From the NCBI GenBank assembly GCA_035266845.1, contig DATFMP010000075.1, forward strand, positions 1-64,000: a stretch of 64,000 bases of DNA. Reading direction: 5' to 3'. The notes under the pieces were generated by a model. The model did no database searches. It had not been told where the DNA came from and saw only the letters and a list, made by a program, of their open reading frames with translations. Both the position numbers and the translations under genes were made by a program. The stretch is from DATFMP01 sp035266845. Lineage in GTDB: Bacteria > SAR324 > JACQKK01. Positions 56,425-64,000 of the stretch are shown here, one piece after another (positions within the stretch are counted from its first letter, which is position 1; every line of letters begins with the position of its first letter).

Positions 56425-57870
56425 CTACGAGTTCTGGATCAGGCCGAGCACGTTCTTGCTGATCTGGTTGGCGTGGCCGAGCATCGCCATACCGGATTGC
56501 ATGATCACCTGGTTGCGGGTGAACTGGCTGACCTCTTCGGCCATGTCCGCATCGCGGATGACCGATTCGGCACTGGTCAGTTCCTCGCGGGACACGTTCA
56601 AGCTGCGGATGTTGGCTTCCATCGCGTTCTTCTGGATGGCACCCAACGAGCCCCGCACGACGGTGATGTCGTCGATGGCCTTGTCCACCAGCCGCATCGT
56701 GTCCTCGGCGCCTTGCGGCGTCCGCACATCCACCTCGGACAGGTTCTTGAAGTTGCTCGCGTTCGGCACGTTGAGCGCGACCGTCCGGGTGTTGACGCTG
56801 TTCAGCGCCACCTTCACCTTCTGACCGGCGTTGGGGCCGATCTGGAACACCAGCGAGCCCTGGTTCACCTTCACCGAGCCCACCGGCTTGGTGGCGTCCT
56901 GAGGCGTCTGGCCCGTGTAGAGCACCTGCAGCCCATCGGCGGCGGTGCCCGGAGCAGCCGTCAGGATGCGCCCTTTGCCCGTGGCCAGCTGGCCGTTGAT
57001 GCTGCCCGCCACGTCGTTGCCGTTGTGCACCACCACCGGCGCATTGGCTTTTTCCGAGACGACGTTCGCCATATCGGACACGACCGTGAACTCCTCGTCC
57101 TTGCCGTACTTGCGGTGCGTGAACACCAGGCGGTTGTCGTCCGTCTTGGACACGTCCAGATCCAGCCCGTCCAGATCCAGCGCGTTCTGCAGGCGGCGCT
57201 GCACCACGTTGATGTCCTCACCCTTCTTCGTGGCAAGGCTCGTCACCCGGCCGTGCTCCTCGAAGCTCAGCTGCACGCCTTTGTCGATCAGTTCCTTGGT
57301 GATCGGCATGGTGGTGAAGCTGGCCCGCGTGGCCGCCTGGCGAACGCGGATGTCGTATCCCGTCGCCGGCGAAGGCCGCGTTTCCGGCGTGGCCTTGACG
57401 AACACCAGGCCCGCCCCGGCCGCCAGACCGTTCACGCCGTTGCTGCCGTCCAGGAGCTTCTTCTTCCCGAACTGCGCGAACTGCGCGATGCGGTCGATGG
57501 ATTCGAGGGAGTTTTTGACCTCGAACTGGTCGGCTGCCAGCATGTTCGGGTCGTTGGCGCCCTCGTTGGCCGCGTGGATGGCACGCTGGCGGATCCCCAC
57601 CAGCAGCCGGTTCACCTCGTCAAGCGAAGCCTCCGTGGTTTGCACCATGGAGACACCCGTGTGCGCGTTGTCGATCGCCTGCACGATGGAGGCGATCTGC
57701 GCCCGCATCTGCTCGGAAATCATCAACTGGGCGGGGGCATCCGCCGCGCGGACGATCTTTTCACCCGAAGACAAGTGCTCCATGCTCGTTTTCAACCGAT
57801 GGTCGACGTCGAGCAGGCGGCGGTGGGTGTTGATCGCCTGGGTGTTGTGGTTAATGACCAGAGCTCCCAT
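56425..57870 (-). CDS. fliC: Flagellin paralog 5
   Basis: 481 residues. The N-terminus GALVINHNTQAINTHRRLLDVD departs slightly from LRIN (ALVIN), followed by LSSGEKIVRAADAPAQLMISEQMRAQI. The C-terminal core is EELTSAESVIRDADMAEEVSQFTRNQVIMQS and LGHANQISKNVLGLIQNS. The centre differs most from the other copies (RQAATRASFTTMPITKELIDKG), while NDVAGSINGQLATGKGRILT keeps the shared motif. AAGGAGGTAGAA precedes the ATG. Confidence 0.96.
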   Translation of the reverse strand: MGALVINHNTQAINTHRRLLDVDHRLKTSMEHLSSGEKIVRAADAPAQLMISEQMRAQIASIVQAIDNAHTGVSMVQTTEASLDEVNRLLVGIRQRAIHAANEGANDPNMLAADQFEVKNSLESIDRIAQFAQFGKKKLLDGSNGVNGLAAGAGLVFVKATPETRPSPATGYDIRVRQAATRASFTTMPITKELIDKGVQLSFEEHGRVTSLATKKGEDINVVQRRLQNALDLDGLDLDVSKTDDNRLVFTHRKYGKDEEFTVVSDMANVVSEKANAPVVVHNGNDVAGSINGQLATGKGRILTAAPGTAADGLQVLYTGQTPQDATKPVGSVKVNQGSLVFQIGPNAGQKVKVALNSVNTRTVALNVPNASNFKNLSEVDVRTPQGAEDTMRLVDKAIDDITVVRGSLGAIQKNAMEANIRSLNVSREELTSAESVIRDADMAEEVSQFTRNQVIMQSGMAMLGHANQISKNVLGLIQNS

Positions 57871-58936
57871 TTCTACCTCCTTGTATGGAAACCCACGCGA
57901 GAGTCCTTTCCCGCGCGTGTTGCTCCTCCCTGGCCGGCCCGGATATGGTGCCGTACAGGAGTTAGAATACGCCGTTATGAAGAAACGTATGTTTCTTCAT
58001 CCAATAACGCACGACACCCTTCCCCGCGGAGGGATCCCGAACACGGGGTCCCCACGGGGTGCAATCGCACGCGCTACCGACACCGTTGCCGCGCCCCCCG
58101 CCTGCCACTGCGCAGGTCGGAGGGTTTGCAGCCGCCCCTGGGGGTGGCCGCGGTCTGCGGGCGCCACGCCGGATGGATCGCTCCAGCGGCGGCGACGCCG
58201 TCAATCCGTCAGTGCGCCGGCGTCACAGCCGGCCGGCGCTCCATGCCGGCCGCGCGAGCGGCCTGGCATGGCTGCTGCATCTCCCGGAGCAGGGCTTGGT
58301 GCGCGCGGCGCCCGCCATGCCGCTCAAGGCGGCAGGCAATTGGCGCCGGCACTCCCGGGGGCACGTGCCTCCAGGCAGCGCCCAGCTCCCGAACCACGGT
58401 CATGACAGAGGCGACCATGCGCCACAGCCGTCACATCCGCAGTGCCATCCCGGCAGGCTGCCGGAGGCCCTGCGCTGCCCACCGGGCGCAATCCACCCGG
58501 CAGGGCCCGCACGGCACACGCGCAGCCCGCATGACGTCCATCGTAGCCTGGCGCACGGATCCGGCCGGAGACCCCTCTGCCCGCACTGTGGGCAGAATGC
58601 TCCGCCTGCACCGTGCCGCCACGATGCACGCCTTCCTGTATTCCGGGACTCCCCGCCGGCCACAGACCCAACGGGCCGCGGACGGTCGGGACGCTTCGCG
58701 CTAGTCGCGCGTCCCGGCTTCTTGCCGCGCCGTCCCGCCCTCAGGGGCAAGGCGGCTCAGCCAGCAGCCGAAAACCAGCCATTCCATCGTGGGCAGCGGG
58801 GCCGAGCCTGATCCGCACCGGCTCCGTACCCCGCGTTCCTAACGTCGGGCCTCCATGGCCCTTCCTCTGCCCTGCCCCAGTGCCGGTAGATCGCCACCGC
58901 ATGGTGCCGTCGGCGATCGGCCCCTCCCGGGCAGCT
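57871..58936. other. 1.07-kb spacer between flagellin paralog 5 and fliS
   Basis: No gene is supported. The first 140 bases, leader of flagellin paralog 5, are comparatively AT-rich and contain hairpins. The rest is G+C-rich like the other spacers, but I do not find the GGGTACACCACCGC word in it. Confidence 0.5.
57977..58000. promoter_or_regulatory. Perfect AT-rich inverted repeat upstream of flagellin paralog 5
   Basis: ATGAAGAAAC-GTAT-GTTTCTTCAT, ten-base perfect arms, about 107 bases before the start codon, flanked by partly complementary CGTT and AACG. Such an AT-rich palindrome is exceptional in this window. It could be a regulator binding site or an RNA hairpin; no T-run follows on the minus strand. 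Confidence 0.55.
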
Positions 58937-59368
58937 TCAGGTGCGAACGTTCACCCGCCGGGACCCCGTGGCGGTATCGCCCGCCTGCTGCTGCGAGCGG
59001 CTGGGCCCGATCTGCGCCCAGCCTTCGCGCAGGGTGGTCATGAGCTTGATGCACTCCGCCACGATGGTCTTGTCCTTGGTGAGGTTGGCCTCCACCAGGC
59101 GGTTGAAGACGTACACGTACAACCGCTGCAGGTTGTAGCCCACCTCGCCGGCCTTCTCCGGCTTCAGGGTGGCCAGCAGCTCGGCCAGCACCTCGCGGGC
59201 GCGCACCAGATAGTTGTGCGCCGCCTCGATGTCGTTGGACTCGATCCGCGTGGTGGCCTTGCGCATGAAGTGAATGGAACCGTCGTACAGCATCATGATG
59301 AGCTGACGCTGGTCGGCCGTCTCCACCCGGGTGCGCTCATAGGCGCCATATGGACTTGCCTGCGGCAT
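58937..59368 (-). CDS. fliS: Flagellar export chaperone FliS, paralog 1
   Basis: 143 residues, typical of FliS: AYERTRVETADQRQLIMMLYDGSIHFMRKA, helix bundle with AHNYLVRAREVLAELLATL and the YNLQRLYVYVFNRLVEANL signature. FliS binds the C-terminal end of flagellin in the cytoplasm, prevents early polymerisation and guides export. The C-terminal tail ends VNVRT. ATG 59368 has GGGAGATG upstream. It lies 71 bases after the second fliS. Confidence 0.93.
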   Translation of the reverse strand: MPQASPYGAYERTRVETADQRQLIMMLYDGSIHFMRKATTRIESNDIEAAHNYLVRAREVLAELLATLKPEKAGEVGYNLQRLYVYVFNRLVEANLTKDKTIVAECIKLMTTLREGWAQIGPSRSQQQAGDTATGSRRVNVRT

Positions 59369-59439
59369 CTGGGTTCATCTCCCTGCGCATATGCCCCGGA
59401 TCCCTTCCGGAGGCGGTGTTGGTACGAGGCGCGGCTCCG

Positions 59440-59886
59440 CTAGAAGCGGATGTTGATGTTCTTGGTGGCCCGCGCGGGTGCCGGCTCGGGCTGGCTCACC
59501 GCACCTTCGTCCGGATCGCCCTTCATGCCCTGCCAGCCCACCTTCAGCTCCTTCAACAGGCCAATCACCATCCCGACCCGTTCCACGTCGTTGTTCAGAT
59601 TGGCCTCGATCAGCTCATTGAACATGTACGTGTACAGGCGCTGCAGATTGCGGGCGATCTCGCCCCCGGCATCGACGTTCAGCGATGCCAGCAGCTCGGC
59701 GATGATGCTCTTGCCGCGGAGCAGGTTGCGGTGCGCCTCATACGTGTCGCCCCTATTCATCTTGTCGGTCGCAAGCGTGAGGAACTTGATCGCACCGTCG
59801 TAGAGCATGACGATCAGCTTGCGCTGGTCGAGCGTGCTCACCGCGGCCTTCTTGTAGGCCTGTGAATATCTCCCGTAGCCGTTCAC
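59440..59886 (-). CDS. fliS: Flagellar export chaperone FliS, paralog 2
   Basis: 148 residues from a GTG with AGAGGAG upstream. Core AYKKAAVSTLDQRKLIVMLYDGAIKFLTLA, NLLRGKSIIAELLASLN, NLQRLYTYMFNELIEANL is standard FliS. It is clearly a paralog of the neighbouring gene, with a different loop and an acidic/Pro-Ala linker before the end INIRF. Two chaperones may divide the several flagellins between them; this is inferred. It is 77 bases behind fliD, in one operon. Confidence 0.93.
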   Translation of the reverse strand: MNGYGRYSQAYKKAAVSTLDQRKLIVMLYDGAIKFLTLATDKMNRGDTYEAHRNLLRGKSIIAELLASLNVDAGGEIARNLQRLYTYMFNELIEANLNNDVERVGMVIGLLKELKVGWQGMKGDPDEGAVSQPEPAPARATKNINIRF

Positions 59887-59963
59887 CGTTCGCGCTCCTC
59901 TGGTCGCTGCGCCGCTAGGCGCTCATCCGTTCAAACCCGCGCCGTCGCCGGCGGGAATTGCCA

Positions 59964-62900
59964 TTACTTGCCCGGCAGCCCCGGCAACGCACCGCCGCCA
60001 CCCATGTTGGCAAACTGGCTGGCCATGTAGGCCTGCTGCTCCTTCAGGCTGGACATCTGCGACTCCAGCCGGTTGAAGCGGTCCTGCAGGCGGCTGCGCT
60101 TGGCGTTGATGCGGTCCTGCATGCGCTTGAGCTGTGCGTCCAGATCGCCCACCTGATCCCGCAGGCTCTTGGTGATGCGATGCATGTCGCCCGTGAGCGG
60201 ATTCACGATCCGGTTCAGGTACGTGCTGGCGCGGGCGGCGATGCCCCGCGTCACCTTGATCGCCGCCTCGGGTCCGCTCGGGTTGAGCTGGCTCTCGTTC
60301 AGCTTCACGAAGAGCCGCAGCCCGGCGGCCGGTCCGCTCTTGGCCGGTGCGCTCAGCAACTGGCCCGTGCCCTGGGCGGCCTTGCCGTCGATCGAGCCCT
60401 TCACGTCCGTGCCCACCTCGGTGCTGCCCGTCATCAGCCCCGGGCCCATCTGGCCGGATTCGCCCGCCGGCACGAAGTTGACGGAACTGGTCTTGCCGAA
60501 GCGGCCCGAGAGAATCTTCAGCCGGTGGCCCTCCTCCACCACCCGCACGCGCGCCTGGCCCACCACCTTGTCGTTGGTGATGGCGTCCTGCAGCATGCGG
60601 GCATACTCGCCGAGGGAGTACCGGCCCGGTTGCAGCTTCAGCTCTTCGGACTGCCGCCCGTTCACGTTGACCATGAAGTGGCTGTTGGCCGGCGTCAGCA
60701 CGATCGGCTCCTGCAGCGGCGGGGTCTCGTAGGAGCCCTGGGTCGCTGGAGATTCGATATTCACCGGATAGCCGTCCGTGCTGACGTGCGTCTCGTCCGT
60801 CATGCCCACAAAGGCCACGTTCGAGTTGGTCGTGGTGCCCTTGTTGCGGAAGAGATCCGCCACCACCCCGAAGTCCTTCTGGATTTGCTCCTGCAGCTTG
60901 CTCTCGTCCAGCTTCAGCATGCCCTTTTCGTCAAAGGCGATGCCGAGCGACATCAGCATGTTGTGGCTCTTGGGCAGCCCGGCCACCGGGTCGATCAGCA
61001 GGCTGTTGAGCGTGTTCTGGATGTTGGCCAGGTCCGAGTTCCCCAGCAGGGGCCCGGAGACGTCCGTGTCCTTGTCGTACTTGGTCAGGGCCGCAATGAC
61101 GGTGGACAGCTCGTTGAACTGATCCACGAAGCTCTTCACGGTCTTGAAAGCGGCCTCGGTATCGCCCCGCACGGTGATGGTGACGGGCTTGTCGCTCGTC
61201 GTGACGAGGTTCAGGTGCACGCCCTCGATCACGTTGTCCAACTCGTTGGTGGGGCTCGTGACCTCCAGCCCGCCGCCCAGCTCCGTGGCGCCGAAGTGGA
61301 TCAGCGCATCCTGCGGCGGCTGGATGGTGGACGTGCGCGTGCGCACCGTGAACGAGTCGTCCTTGAACAGCCGCCCCGTTCCGAACGCCACCGTGAGCCC
61401 ATCGGTGAAGGGCAGCGGCTGGCCCGGCTTGTAGTTCTCGCCCACCGTCAGCTCGCCCTTGTGGCCCTTGGCATCGTCCCACTCGATCTTCAGATCCTTC
61501 GTGGTGCCGATGGCCCCGTCGCGCTTGACCGTGAACGTGTAGACCTTGCCCTCATCGCCGGTGTACTGGCCACCGATGGCCACCCGCGCCGTGCTGACGC
61601 GCGGCCCGGCCTCGCCCGGCGGCAGCTCGGGCATGAAGCCCTGTGGCCCTTTCTTCTCGGCCCCGGGCGTCGTCCAGTTGGTCACGTCCGTGATGGTCGA
61701 CGGAATGACGCGGTCCTTGTCCGGCAGCCACCAGCGCCCGGAGGACTCTTCGGGCGTGACGTGGAAGGTGGCCGTCTGGCCCATGTTCAGCACGCCGGGC
61801 TTGAGGGTCATGGTGACGCCCTCGGTCAGCCCCAGTGGGCTGCCGGGCTCGTAGCCCTGGCCCACGTCCAGGATGCCGTGCTGACCCTCCTCGTTCTTCC
61901 ATTCCACCTTCAGGTCGCGCGAGGTGCCGATCTGCCCGCTGCCCACCACCGTCAGCGTGAAGTCCTGATCCTCCGATCCGGTGTACGTGCCGTCGATGAC
62001 CGGCGCCCCGTGGGCCTCGGACTGCTGGCGCTGCCAAGCCGTGGGCGTGCTGACGGCCGCCTTGCGGTCGGCGGGGGGCACCCACCACACCAGGTTGGAG
62101 CGCTCGGCGCGGGCGTTGAACGAGAAGCTGTCGTTCACGATGACATCGCCCTCGCTGAAGATCAGCGCGAGTCCGTCCACGAACTCGATGGGCTTGCCCG
62201 GCGCGTAGTGCAGCGCATCCAGATTGATGGTGCCGCTGCGGCCGTGCTCGTCCTGCCAGCGCAGTTGCAGTTGCTTGTCGCCGCCCACGGTGCCGCTCTG
62301 CACGGCCGTGAAGGTGAACTTGTTGTCGTGATCGCCGTTGTATTCGCCGATCACCTGCGCAATCGCCGTGGAAGCACCGGCCGGACGGGCCCCAGGTGCC
62401 TTTTCCGCCTTCTTGGCCTCGCCCACGCCCTTCCAGGGGGAGGGGGCCTCCACCTGGTTCTGGAAGTTGGGCGTGGTGCCGCCCTTGAGCTGCACCTTCA
62501 GATCGATGCGGCCCTCGGAACCGGTCTTCTGGCTGGTCAGCACCAGCTGATAAGGCGCCTTGCGGTTGCCGGTCTTGATGATGGTCGCGTTGACTTCCTT
62601 GGTGGCCGTGTTGATCGCGTCCTTCAGGCCCGTGAGCGTGTTGTTGCTCTCGTCGATCACCACCGTGATGGGGTTGCCCTTACCCACGGTGATGATGAAC
62701 TTGCCCGTGCCGATCTGCGTTTCCTGCTTCTCGTAGCCCTGGGAGGCAATCTGGTGATTGAGCGCCAGGCGATCCACCACCAGGGTGTTCTTGCCCGGCT
62801 TGGCGCCCAACGTGGCCGTGGCCGTCACCACCTTGTCGTTGCTGGATTCGACGATCTTGCCGTCCCAGACGCTCGCGCTCTTGAGCTTCTGCACCGTGTC

Positions 62901-63215
62901 GTGGATCTGCTTCAGGCTCTGGTTGACCAGATTGAAGGCCTGCAGTTCTTTCTCGGTGGTGGCTTTCTGCTCCTGGATCGGTTTCAGCCGGCGGCTCTCC
63001 ACCCGCATGATCTTTTCCAGGATGCGCTCCGTGTTCAGCCCGGATCCCAGCCCCGGCAGGCGCTGCGCCTCGGCCGCGGTCTCTTGCGGCTTGTCGCTGC
63101 CAGGCTTGCGGCCCTGCACCTGCAGTGCCTGAAGCTCCTCCTTCAGACCCTGCTGCTGCAGCTGCTGCTGCTGCGCCTGTCGGCTGGCTCGCAAGTTGTT
63201 GTTGATCTCGGTCAT
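59964..63215 (-). CDS. fliD: Flagellar cap protein FliD, extra-long with tandem insert
   Basis: 1083 residues, roughly twice the usual length. Residues 1-50 are Gln-rich and coiled. The FliD N-terminal domain starts at LPGLGSGLNTERILEKIMRVE (53-73), followed by a flagellin hook-IN-like segment (140-240). Three tandem copies of an inserted domain begin at 290 (GEYNGDHDNKF), 409 (GTYTGSEDQDF) and 549 (GQYTGDEGKVY). Each has F-(T/L)-V, a K-(L/I)-(Q/E)-W strand and a GLxxxF-like end. The C-terminal FliD domain (about 655-1070) ends in a coiled coil, and 935-972 repeat the GSIDGKAAQGTGQLL motif of the flagellins. It caps the growing filament. Confidence 0.95.
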   Translation of the reverse strand: MTEINNNLRASRQAQQQQLQQQGLKEELQALQVQGRKPGSDKPQETAAEAQRLPGLGSGLNTERILEKIMRVESRRLKPIQEQKATTEKELQAFNLVNQSLKQIHDTVQKLKSASVWDGKIVESSNDKVVTATATLGAKPGKNTLVVDRLALNHQIASQGYEKQETQIGTGKFIITVGKGNPITVVIDESNNTLTGLKDAINTATKEVNATIIKTGNRKAPYQLVLTSQKTGSEGRIDLKVQLKGGTTPNFQNQVEAPSPWKGVGEAKKAEKAPGARPAGASTAIAQVIGEYNGDHDNKFTFTAVQSGTVGGDKQLQLRWQDEHGRSGTINLDALHYAPGKPIEFVDGLALIFSEGDVIVNDSFSFNARAERSNLVWWVPPADRKAAVSTPTAWQRQQSEAHGAPVIDGTYTGSEDQDFTLTVVGSGQIGTSRDLKVEWKNEEGQHGILDVGQGYEPGSPLGLTEGVTMTLKPGVLNMGQTATFHVTPEESSGRWWLPDKDRVIPSTITDVTNWTTPGAEKKGPQGFMPELPPGEAGPRVSTARVAIGGQYTGDEGKVYTFTVKRDGAIGTTKDLKIEWDDAKGHKGELTVGENYKPGQPLPFTDGLTVAFGTGRLFKDDSFTVRTRTSTIQPPQDALIHFGATELGGGLEVTSPTNELDNVIEGVHLNLVTTSDKPVTITVRGDTEAAFKTVKSFVDQFNELSTVIAALTKYDKDTDVSGPLLGNSDLANIQNTLNSLLIDPVAGLPKSHNMLMSLGIAFDEKGMLKLDESKLQEQIQKDFGVVADLFRNKGTTTNSNVAFVGMTDETHVSTDGYPVNIESPATQGSYETPPLQEPIVLTPANSHFMVNVNGRQSEELKLQPGRYSLGEYARMLQDAITNDKVVGQARVRVVEEGHRLKILSGRFGKTSSVNFVPAGESGQMGPGLMTGSTEVGTDVKGSIDGKAAQGTGQLLSAPAKSGPAAGLRLFVKLNESQLNPSGPEAAIKVTRGIAARASTYLNRIVNPLTGDMHRITKSLRDQVGDLDAQLKRMQDRINAKRSRLQDRFNRLESQMSSLKEQQAYMASQFANMGGGGALPGLPGK

Positions 63216-63421
63216 GGCCTGGCATCCATGGAACTGGGCAACGAGTGCAGATGAGGGCTCGGCAGCATTTGCCTAGCGGTTTTCACTGCCCTGAAATGAC
63301 TCCGCATTTATCGGAGCCCAACCAGGGCGCAGCCCCGTTCCATTAGCGTTCAAGAAGCATTCCAACTCCGGGAGGCCGCTGCCTCCCGCTCAAGCCGCGA
63401 AAATGGCTGCTCCACCCGGCA
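63216..63421. promoter_or_regulatory. Gap between flagellin 6 and fliD with two hairpins
   Basis: CTCCG/CGGAG arms at 63300-63304 and 63312-63316 enclose an AT-rich loop. CGGGAGGC-CGCT-GCCTCCCG (eight-base perfect stem, 63369-63388) lies 33 bases past the flagellin stop and may end its mRNA. A TTATCGGA (inverse TCCGATAA) at 63309-63316 resembles a flagellar sigma-28 -10 box, but no TAAA sits at the right distance. Confidence 0.45.
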
Positions 63422-64000
63422 TTACTGGCCGTTGTTGGTGAGCAGTTGCAGCACCGTCTTCGGCGTCTGGTTGGCCTGGGCCAGCATGGCCATGCCGGAC
63501 GCCAGCATGATCTGATTGCGTGTGAACTTGCTCACCTCCGCGGCCATGTCCGCATCGCGCAGGCTGGACTCGGCGGAGGTCAGGTTCTCCTCGGCCACGC
63601 GCAGGGAGTTCGTGTTGCTCTGCAGGGTGTTCTTCTGGAACGCCCCCAGATCGGCCCGCAACGAGGAGATCTGCGTGATCGCCTTGTCGATGAGCAGCAT
63701 GGAATCCTGCGCACCCTGCGAGGTGGTCACGTTGATGTCCTTCAGGCTCTGGAAGCCGCTCGCATTGTCCAGGCCCCGGGCCAGCCGGTTCGTCTTGGCG
63801 TCGATCAGCGAGATCTTGACCTGCTGCCCGCGCGTGGGGCCCACCTGGAACGACAGCGAGTTCTGCGAGATGTGCACGAACCCGTCGGGGTTGCGCACGA
63901 CGTCCGCCGGCGCTTCCCAGGTGAACACGACGTGCTCGCCATCCTCCTTCTTGGAGATCAGGCGCGCGCCGGGCACCGGCGGATTGTCCGCCGAGACCTT
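63422..64000 (-). CDS. fliC: Flagellin paralog 6 (partial, N-terminus outside window)
   Basis: The last 192 codons of a flagellin; the frame is open to the window edge. C-terminal core QSNTNSLRVAEENLTSAESSLRDADMAAEVSKFTRNQIMLAS and LAQANQTPKTVLQLLTNNGQ. The preceding part (FQVGPTRGQQVKISLIDAKTNRLARGLDNASGFQSLKDINVTTSQGAQDSM) matches the same region of the other paralogs. It is upstream of fliD, on the same strand, after a 206-base gap. Confidence 0.95.
   Translation of the reverse strand, partial: KVSADNPPVPGARLISKKEDGEHVVFTWEAPADVVRNPDGFVHISQNSLSFQVGPTRGQQVKISLIDAKTNRLARGLDNASGFQSLKDINVTTSQGAQDSMLLIDKAITQISSLRADLGAFQKNTLQSNTNSLRVAEENLTSAESSLRDADMAAEVSKFTRNQIMLASGMAMLAQANQTPKTVLQLLTNNGQ

Noticed and set aside
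63309..63316. Sigma-28 promoter for fliD
   Set aside because: A TCCGATAA-like -10 box is present but no TAAA -35 box lies at the expected distance, so it is not called.

Overview
This window comes from a very G+C-rich, flagellated bacterium. The predicted lipoproteins with lipoboxes, the NnrS-type membrane protein, a classical MnmE and REP-like intergenic palindromes fit a Pseudomonadota-like or related Gram-negative lineage. I cannot name the genus from the sequence. The only clearly AT-richer stretch is at the left end (for example 25 G+C in the 60 bases 1921-1980), and it looks like imported DNA.

Layout. 1-4430: an island-like segment carrying one 1129-residue membrane protein with no recognisable family, followed by a truncated tRNA 3' end with its terminator and an intact tRNA-Thr(CGT). 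4.6-28.7 kb: mostly metabolic genes. They include an acyl-CoA dehydrogenase, an alkyl-DHAP-synthase-like FAD oxidase, serA, a TauD-type dioxygenase, an LLM flavin monooxygenase overlapping an alpha/beta hydrolase, a biotin-dependent carboxyltransferase subunit, an aldo/keto-reductase-like protein with a CaiB CoA-transferase, and an SDR. Among them lie small lipoproteins, an ArsR/membrane-protein pair, an ankyrin/WG-repeat lipoprotein and a motAB pair. 29-36.6 kb: an NnrS-family protein and a complete five-gene oligopeptide ABC importer. 37-40.7 kb: small proteins, one FlgN-like, then mnmE and a lipoprotein. 40.75-64 kb: a flagellar filament locus, entirely on the minus strand.

The filament locus is the most unusual part. 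It has eight flagellin-related genes: five intact genes of 481-493 residues, one strongly diverged paralog, one with a broken N-terminus, and one running off the window edge. With them are two fliS chaperone paralogs and a very long FliD cap protein (1083 residues) that contains three tandem copies of an inserted domain. Very G+C-rich non-coding spacers of 0.5-2.6 kb separate several of the flagellins. Two of these spacers share iterated motifs (a GGGTACACCACCGC-type word, and 15- and 23-base identical blocks), and a third has degenerate copies. This suggests that gene-plus-spacer units were duplicated. motAB at 16.8 kb supplies a stator.

Intergenic regions elsewhere hold several families of palindromic repeats. 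One is a two-hairpin element that lies close behind stop codons. Another is a roughly 155-base element present as an inverted pair at 28.8 and 37.4 kb, each copy abutting or overlapping a TAG stop codon.
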